Assembly: GCF_001280005.1 (NCBI RefSeq)
Contig: NZ_LGDW01000493.1
Span: 1-32,243, forward strand
Length of the DNA stretch: 32,243 nucleotides
Reading direction: 5' to 3'
DNA from: Streptomyces sp. NRRL WC-3618
GTDB taxonomy: Bacteria > Actinomycetota > Actinomycetes > Streptomycetales > Streptomycetaceae
Part shown: piece by piece, positions 10,701 through 19,700 of the stretch
Layout of the letters: every line of letters begins with the position of its first letter
Numbering within the stretch: the first letter of the stretch is position 1
Made by a program: the position numbers and the translations under genes
Notes under the pieces: model-generated
Told to the model about the DNA's origin: nothing
Database searches by the model: none
The model's input: the letters and a program-made list of their open reading frames with translations, nothing else

Positions 10701-13700
10701 TCAGGGTGACCCGGTGGGACACCCTGACCGGACCCAGGAGGTGGCTGCGGTTGCTGCGCATGGAGTGGCTCATGCTGGCGGAGCCGCCCGAGGCGAGCGC
10801 GGAGTTCGTCTGCAGTTTCACGCCGGCCTTGCCGACGAAACTGCCGGAGACCACCGACGAGGCCCCGGCGTGTCCCTGGGCGTGGTCCCCGGTGAACGAG
10901 GGGCCCACGCTGCCGTCGAGGGCGACGCCACTGGTCAGCTTCGCCGAGCTGTCCACCTTCACCGTCTGGGTGACATGCGCCTCCAGGTTGATCTTCCCGT
11001 CGAGCGAACGGTGGGTCGCCGCCACCGGCTCCACGACGGTGGTGAGCTTCAGCATCCCGATCGTGTTGCCGTCGCCGTCCAGCAGGACCGGCGAGAACAG
11101 ACCCCGGCCGCGCTGCAAGGGCAGGGTGCCCCGCAGGACCGGCTCGGACAGGAACGTCTCCAGCTCCCGGACCGAGGAATCGGACAGTCCCGCCAGCTCG
11201 GTGCGGAAGTTCTGCCGCACCTCCGCCAGCAGCCGACCCGGCTCCCGGACCGTGTCCACACCCCACACCGGCAGGTCGTCGAGATCGGCGGGCTCCGCCA
11301 GCTCCCCCGCGTGGTCGACCGCGAGATGCTCCGGGAACCAGACGGTGACCGGTCCGTGCGACTGCGGCGGGCTCCAGTCCACCGGCGGTGCGAGCGGCGC
11401 GGAGTCCAACCGCACCTGCCACTCCCCGCCGAACTCGAAAGGCTGCGACAGCTCGTTGCTGCGCTGCGCGGTCATCGTCTGCACCACGTTGGTGACGGTG
11501 GTCGACGAGGAGAACTGGTTGTGCGTCAGAGACAGCGACAGCGCGCCGTCGATCGCCCGCACCGGGCCGGCCTTCCCGATCGGGAAGGACCCGGACCAGG
11601 GCACGGGAACCGTACGGACCGTCCCCGACGCGACCGAGTCAGACGACTCCTGCGTGCCCTGGGCGCGCCGCTCCACGCGGCCTTCGGGGTCCGTGACGCT
11701 GTTCGCGCCGTAGCGCTCCGAGCGGACCGGATCGCGCAGCGCCAGCCGCACGTCGACGGTGCGCTCCCGGCCCTCGTGGACCACGGTGACACTCAGCCCA
11801 CCGCTGCTGCGCAGGTACGGCAGCTCCCGCGCCAGTTCCTCCGCGCTGAGCCGGTCCCGCAACTGGACGAGCACCGGGTGGTCGTCGGCCACGGGCCGGG
11901 GAATGACCAGCGCGGCCAGGACCTGGTCGTGCAGTCCGGCGACCACACCCGGGGGCAGCGGCTCGACATGGACCAGGCCCACGTTGCCGTCGTGCTGCGA
12001 ACCGTAGGTCCGCACGAAGGCGGAGGGCGGTCCGGTCCAGATGCCCGTCGCCTGGCCGGTGGGGGGCGCGGAGTGCACCATGGCCTCCGCGGCCTCGGCC
12101 TCGCGCTGCCGCAGAGGGGCCACCGTCGCCTGGATCAGCGCGTCGACGGCTGGCCGACGCGCCTCTACGGCGGCCTCCGCCGCGTCCGCCGCGGCCTGTG
12201 CCACCTCGGCGTCGGGTACCAGCCGTCCGGCGGTCAGGAGTGAGGCGAAGTCCTTCGCGTTGCCGTGGCCGATACCGATGTTGTGGTGGGTGCGGTCGGT
12301 GACGACCGCGTTGACGTCCTGCGGCGTCCTGAAGTTGGCTCCCGGACCGGTGCGCAGCCGCTCCTGGTGGATGAGCGCCGATTCGCGGATCTGGTAGGCG
12401 CCGGTCTGCTGGTTCGGGGTGCCGTAGCGCCCGGCGAAGGCCCAGTAGCTGTTCCACGGGAGCGTGAACTCGACTACGACCTCGCTGTCCGAGGCCGAGT
12501 TGGCGTTGCTGAACACGCTGGTGTGGGACAGGGAGGTGGTGAAGAACTTCCGGTACTCGTCACTGCGGTTGTACTCCATCGCCGCGCCGATACCGGCCTT
12601 CGCGTCCCTCGCGTTCAGGATCTGCGCGGCCTCGTCCGCCGACATCTTCCGGTACAGCTTCGCGGGCTCGCTGCCCGTGTGCGGGATCACCGTGGGCTGT
12701 TCGGCCTGTTGGTCGCGGATCCTGACCAGTTCGTCGTGGAAGGTGCGCATGCGGCCGGTCAGTGAACGGTGGGTGGCGAGCCGGCCGGTCAGGACGTTCT
12801 GGCTGTCGGCGAAGACGTAGTAGCCGCTGTTGAAGTCCGCGGCGGCGGCGTCCGTCTCGAAGAATTCCGTGTACGCGCGGAAGTAGTCCTCCATCGCGTC
12901 GGCGGTGATCCGTGTCGCCGGGCCCGACGGCGCCCCGTGGACCCCGGCCAGCGAATCCGCGTCCGCATCGGACGCCAGGGAGCTCGCGTCGTCAGCAGTG
13001 GACGCGTCGTCTTCGTCGACTCCCTCGATGCCGGCCATGAAGTCGCGGAAGTTCTCGTAGACGGCGTTGTCGGCGCCCGTGGCGGTCACCGGGTTGGCCG
13101 GCGTGCTGTGGACGGCCTGGGGATCGGCTCCGTACAGCCGCCGCATCAGCGGCACCAGGGCCGGTTCATGGGCCGTCACCCAGGCGTCGCCGTTGTTGCG
13201 CGGGCGGCCCGTGGTCGTGTCCGTGCCGTGGTTGGTCCCCAGGTACGCGTTGGTGAGCTGGGCGAAGAACTCGTACTCGTTCGTGGAGGAGTAGTTGTCG
13301 GCCTTGCGGCCTTGCGCGTCCCGGTTGTCGCCGTCCGGCCAGCGCACCGCCGGGCCCGGTTCCCTGCCCTCCTCCACCGCCTTGTTCCAGCGGGCCTCCT
13401 GATCCTTCTTCGCGTCGTACACCCGCTTGATGAGGTCACGGTCGGCGTCTGTCAGCGCGGCCAGGTGCAGCAGGTGCGCGATCTCGTGGGTGGCGGTCGA
13501 GTAGCCCTCCGGCTGGTGCGGGGCGGGCCCCACCGGGGTTTTCTCGCCCAGCAGGTTCTCCTCCGGCACCGCCGCGGTCAGCCCGCCCGTCGCGCCGCGC
13601 AGCTCGCGGAAGGCGCGTCCCGACGCCGCGTCCACGCGCCCGTGCAGGCGGGCGAACGAGCTCAGCCGGGTCAGCGGGACGTCCTGCGGCAGGACCACCA

Positions 13701-16700
13701 CCGCCGCCCCCGACGCCAGCAGCTGTGCCGTGGTCTCCTTGTCCTGCAACATCCGCGCGGTCTGCGCGTACGTCTCGTGCCGTGCCGACACCGGCCGCAG
13801 CGCCTGACCCGGCACCACCACCAGCAGCCGGGCCGCCACCTGCGCGAACTCCGGTGCCGACAGGGACGTGCGGACGCCGTCCACGAACGATTCGTGGGTG
13901 GCCAGCCACCGCCGGTGTTGCGGGGGCAGCAGTTCCAGGGTCCGGGGCAACTCCGTCGCGGGCAGGGTGAGCAGACCCGTCACCAGCGCGTCCGCGTTCG
14001 GCGGCCGAACCGCCTCCACCGCCGTCACCGAATCCGGAGCGACATCCAAGTCCACCAGGTCCGACCAGTCGTCGGGTGCGGCAGATGCGACATCGTCCAG
14101 CGTCGCCAGATAGTCGACGAACGGTTCGCCGTGCACCCCGGCCCGCTGCCGTGCCAGGTCCAGTTTCTGCTGGACCAGTTCGCGGGCGAGCTGTACGCGT
14201 TCCAGCCGCGCGGTCTCCCGGGCGTCCTGCGCCGCCTGCGCCACCTCGTCCGCCGTCACCTCCCGCATACCGGTGATCAGCGCGGCGAACTGCTTCCTGT
14301 TGCCGTGGCCGATACCGACGTTGTGGTGCGTCAGGTCGGCCATGACGGCGTTCACGTCGTCCTGGGTCCTGAAATTCGCCGCCGCGCCGGAGCGCAGTTG
14401 TTCCTGGTGGACCAGTGCCGAATCCCGGACCCGGTACGCGCCGTCCTGCTGGTTGGGGGTGCCGTGATTCCCGACGAAGTTCCAGTATCCGTCCCACGGC
14501 AGCGTGAACTCGACGACGGTCTCGGAGTCCGAGGCCGCGTTGGCGTTCTCGAAGACACTGGTGTGGGACAGGGACGTGGTGAAGAACTTCCGGTATTCGT
14601 CACTGCGGTTGTGCAGCATCGCGTCCGCGACGCCCGCTTTCGCGTCCCTCGCGTTGAGGAAGACGGCGGACTCGGAGACCGCCATCTTCCGGTACAACCG
14701 CATGGGTTCCTGACCGGTGTGCGGAATGACCGTCGGGCGTGCCGCCTGCTCCTTCTCGATGGCCAGCAACTCGTCGTGGAACTTCGTCATCTGCGGCAGC
14801 AGCTTCTGGTGACGGGCCAGATCCTGGTCCAGGACGACCTGTTCGTCGAGGAACGCGTAGTACACGCTGTCGAAGTCGCGGGCACCCTGATCGGAGAAGA
14901 GGTAGTCCGCGTACTCGCGGTAGAACGAGGCCGCCACATCGGGCGTCATCTTCTTCGCGGGCGCGGGCGTGGACGCATCCCCGGAGGCGGACGTGTTCCC
15001 TGCGGCGGGCGGCGACGCCAGCAGGGTCGGCGCGCCCTTCGCGGAGAAGTCGAGGTACGAGGTGATGGTCCGGAGGTCCAGCTCAGTGAACCCGCGCCAC
15101 TCGCGGCTGTTCTCGATTCCGTACTGGGCCAGCGCTTCGGACTTGCGCTGGGTACGGATCTTGGCGTCGGCGTCGCCCCACCAGGGCACCGCCGACTCGT
15201 TCCCCGTCACCTCGGCGTTGGCGACCACCCACTGGCCGGCGAGGGTCGGCACCCTGTTCAGGGTGATCCGCTGGTAGCCGATGGCCGGAGCGTGCCAGGT
15301 CTGCATGCGCTTGGCCTGCCGGTTGCCGGTCTCCTCCAGATAGCGGACCTCGTGCCCGACGAGCGCGAAGGACTCCAGGTTGCCGCTGCGGAACCCCAGG
15401 TGCTTGAGGTCGCCGTCGGCGAGGTCCTTGAGGTGGTCGAAGACCTGGAGCTGGTCCTCGCGCGTCCCGTCCGGGAAGGCCTGCCGCCAGTCGTCGTCGT
15501 TCCAGAAACCCGTCAGGTCGTACACGTTGGCGTGGTCGGCGGCGACCCGCTCCAGGGCGCCGTTGTTGGCGACGTCCCCCGCGATGATCACCTTCGTGCC
15601 GGGCGGCAGACTCTTGATGATCTGCCGCATTCCCTGTGTGCCGGTGTCGTGCTGCGGATGGGCCTCGCCCTCCTGACGGCTGCCCAGCCGCGACCACAGG
15701 ACGACGTAGGGGCCGCGCTGCGGGACACCACGGGCCGCGAGGAAACTCCGCACCCGGTCGGTTCGGGGGGAGTCCAGGCCCCAGGCCGTCCGCATGACGG
15801 CCCGTTCACGGTTCCGGCCGCCCCACAGGTTCGCCACCTCGCTCGTGGCGAACGCCGTCGTCTTCTGGAGCCGGACACTGCGCAGCCCGGGAGGCACCGG
15901 CGGGACCATCTGGTCGTAGGGGGCCGCCTCGTAGCCGTTGGCGGTCTGCGTGTATAGGGTGTGCGGTTCGTCGGTGTGGAGGACGTGGACGCGCTCCTCC
16001 TGCGCACGTACGTCCGCGTCCCGCCGGGCGGTGAGCTCCGCCAGCCTGTCCGCGCGTTCCGTCGGCGACAGCGCGGTGTCCGCTTCGAGTTCCGCCACCG
16101 CGCGGGCGTACTCGGCGTGCACCGGGGCCGTGAGGGTCCGGCGGACGAAGGGGCCCAGCTGGTCGGGGTGACGCGGACCCGTCAGCACGCCCAGATGGAG
16201 CTTCGGGTTGAGCGTGAGGGCGGTGGCGACGCCGAACATGTCACCGCTGAAGTTGCCGGCCGTGAGGATCAGAGCCCGGTGCGGACCCGACCCGGCCCGG
16301 AAGACGTCGGCGAGGTCCGTGAGGGCACCGCGCAGCCGCTCCACGTCCTGCGGTGTGGCGCCGAACGCCTTCCACTGCGCCGACAGGGCGGCACGGGCGG
16401 CCTTGGTCCCCACCAGCGCGCCCAGCACCTGGCTGAACTGAGCGGTCAGCTCGGCCTTTCCGCCCGCCGGGGGCCGGCCGGCGTACTGCTTGCCGCGCCG
16501 CTTCACCAGCGTCTCGGCGAGCGCGGCGTCCAGGCCGGGGTTTGCGCCCAGCATCCACAACAGGTCGAACAGCGCCGAAGCCCGCTGCCGCTGGTCCGCG
16601 CCGACGGCCAACGCGAACGCGGTGTCGACCGCGGAGTCCAGCACCGACGGGACCGTATGGCCCCCGGCCTCGGCCGGGGCGTCGTGGAGGCCGCCGTCGG

Positions 16701-19700
16701 GGCCGATGGTGACCTCGACGCCGTCGATCGTGCCGCTGAGCGTGCCGGGGTTGCCGGTGTCCGGCCGCAGTACGTTCGGCAGGGAGCCGGTGGGGGCCGG
16801 GAGGTGCTCGGCCAGGGCCTGGTTGACGACATCCGCGTACTGCTGGACGTCCTCGGTGGCGAGCCGGAACTCCAGCCTGTCGAGGGGGCGCGGACTGCCG
16901 AAGCCGACGGTTGCCCGGGCGCCCCCGGTGAGTACGGCGGGCCTCGTGACGTCGCCCATCCGCCCGCCGCCCTTGATGAGAGCGTTGAGGGCCGTGCCGA
17001 TCCTGCGGCCCACCTCCAGCTTCCGCTGGTTGGCCGCCGGAGTGATCCCGGGCTCGAACACAGGTCCGCTCGTCGTGGCTGGTCCGGCCGAGGAGGACGC
17101 CGTGGCCACCGCCTGCGCCGACTCGATGCGTATCTCCCGGCTCAGGGTGCCGGGCCGGCCGTCGGTCTTGTAGGACAGCAGCACCTTGTGCTTCGCCCCG
17201 GCATTGAGCTTGGCCTTGGGCTTGGGCACGGTGATCTCGCCCGCCCGGCCGGTGGCGCCGATCCGCTCCAGGATGAGGGGCATCAGATCGCCCGCGGTCA
17301 CGCCGGCGCCGTCGACCGTGAGGGTGAGGATCCCCTCGGCGCCGCCGTCCTGGTTCTCGACAGCCGAGTCCCAGAGTTCCTCGACCTCCTCGGCGGTCGC
17401 GGACGCCGTGCTGAGGGTGATGTTGGCCTGCGAGGGCGGATGAGCCGGTCGCAGATGAGTGGGCGCCAACAGGCCGGCGGGGTCCTTCGGGGCCGTGACC
17501 ACCGCCGGGGCGGTGAGCGGATGGTCGGTGATCGCCGGTCCGGAGTCGGTGACGTCCTCGATGCTGCGAAGGTAGTGCGCGGGCAGGCCGGGCTCCGGCA
17601 GCGTGTCGGGGTCGGCCATGATCCCGGAGCTGTCGACAGCGGCGTTCCTGGTACGGCGGAAGAGGAACCCGGCATCCAGGGACCGGTCGGCGAGACCCGC
17701 GTAGTGCAGCAGTTCGTGCAGCGCCCGTGAGGCGTTGAGCTGCCGGCGATGGTCGTTCTCCTCGGGCCCCAGGGACGGGTCCTCGGTGTACAGCTGGAAG
17801 TCGAACTGGTCGAAATCGGTGGGCCGGTCCACCCTGCTGAGCTTGATGGCCTCGGGGTGGTCGGGGGCGTGGACGAAGTTCAGGTCCAGGTTGAGCTGGT
17901 CCCCGGACTTCGGCAGCGGGTCAGGGCCCCCGTTCACGAACGTGTCGAGCAGCTCCCTCAACGAGCCCTGGTAGTCGTCCAGTTGGTCGGCCGAGAAGCC
18001 TTCACCGAAGCTGACCGGCAGGTTCAGCGTCAGGTTGCGCACCCAGCGGCCGTCGTCGGCCTGGACGCGCTCGATCGACACGCGGATGACGGTGTCGCGC
18101 CCGCCCAGGGTCCCCTTCCCCCGGCCCGGCCCCGGAGCCAGCGGGTCGGCGGCCGGGTCGTAGCGCTCGGTCCGCAGCGGGGCCGAGGGCGCCCCCTGCT
18201 GTCGCCCACGCCACTGCTCCGGGCGTATGGGCGACGTGGCCGAGGCCACCGCCACCTCGGCGTCCGTGGACCCGTCGGTGCCGGTGGGAGCGGTCGTGCT
18301 GGTGGGGCCGCGAGGCGTCGCCGACGCGGTGGCGACGGCGGCGGGGGGAGCGGGCAGTGCGGGGTCGGTCAGGGGCCGGTCGGTATCGGTCGGATCCCCG
18401 AGGACGCTGTCGCTGTCGTCGAGGTCGTCGGCCGATCCGTAGCCGCTGTCCCGGTCGCTGTCGTCGAGGCCGAGCGTGGGATCCGGCCGGCTGTCGCCGC
18501 CCGTGGGGATGCGGGCGGGGGCGGCCGGTGCGGCGGGGCCGGTGCCGTCCGTTCCGATGCGGACGGGGTCGGTCGGCGCGGACGGGGCCGCGGCGACCGT
18601 GGCCCGTGGCTGCGGCGCCGAAACGGGCCGGCCGTCCTGGTCCAGGGCGTCGGGAGCGCCGGTGGGATCGGCGTCCGTGGCGGTGAGCGGGGTCTCCGTC
18701 GGAGCGGTGCGGGGGGTGGTCGGCCGCCCCGTGGCGCCGGGTTGCGCGGCCGGCGGCACCTCGTGCACGGCGATCGGGCCGTCACCGACCGGCTCGGCTT
18801 CCCCGGCCGACGTTTCGACGAGTTCCGCGTCGATCTGTCCCGGGGTGTCGGAGGACGTACGAAGCCCCGGAGGTACCGTTCCCGGCCTGTCCGGCGACGG
18901 TGTGGGGGAGTTGGCGCCGGGGGAGGCGGCGTCCAGTTCCTGCCGGCCGTCCGTGCCGTCCGTGCCGTCCACGATGTCGGCGCTGCCGGAGACGTCCGAC
19001 TGGTCCAGGGCCCCCTCCGACTGCTCCGGGCGGTTCGACTGACCGGAGGGACCCGTGTGACCCGCCTGCCCCGGCTGCTGCGCCGGTCCCTGTGAACCGT
19101 GCGTCGCACCCGGGCCGTTCGACGCACCCTGCGGGCCCGCCGACGTACTCACCGGGGTGGGCGGAGCGACGTTCCCGGCGCCGGAGGCCAGGTCCTCGTC
19201 GCTCTGTACGCCGTCACGGACGGTCTCCAGGTCCGCGTCACCGCCCACAGCGCCCGTACCACCCGTACCGGTCGCCCTCGGCACCGCGGACTGCGGGAGG
19301 TCGTCCGTCGCATCCGGTGTGGTGGACACCCCGTCGGGGTTGAGTACGGCGTCCAGGTCGAGGTCGGGCGTCGTCGTGCGGGTGTCCTCGAAGTCGACCA
19401 CGGGCGAGGAGTCGGAGGTGCGCGGTGGAGAGAAGTTGGGGGTCGGCGACCCGGTCGGCGTGCTGAGAGACGGCTGGTTGAGCGACGGGGTCGTCACCGG
19501 CGTCGTGAGCAACGGGTTCGTGAGAGGCGGATTCGACGTGGACAGGTCCCCGGTGATGTCGGGGATCGTGTTGAGCGGCGTGCTCTGCGTCGGGGTCGGT
19601 GAGGTGGAGGTCGTACCCGACGTCGTGGTGAGCGGAAGGGCCGGCGGCGGTGTGACGATGCTGTCGGTTCCCCCGAAGGGCCCGGTCGACGTCGTCGTCA

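Larger units (their letters stand above)
12070..14073 (-). repeat. First copy of the metallopeptidase/ART-like cassette
   Basis: This is the direct-repeat partner of 2680-4686. It spans residues 2265-2932 and includes the shared acidic linker and the near-identical ART-like B. The offset of 3130 codons is a whole number of codons, so recombination between the copies would leave an in-frame, shorter gene. Confidence 0.9.
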
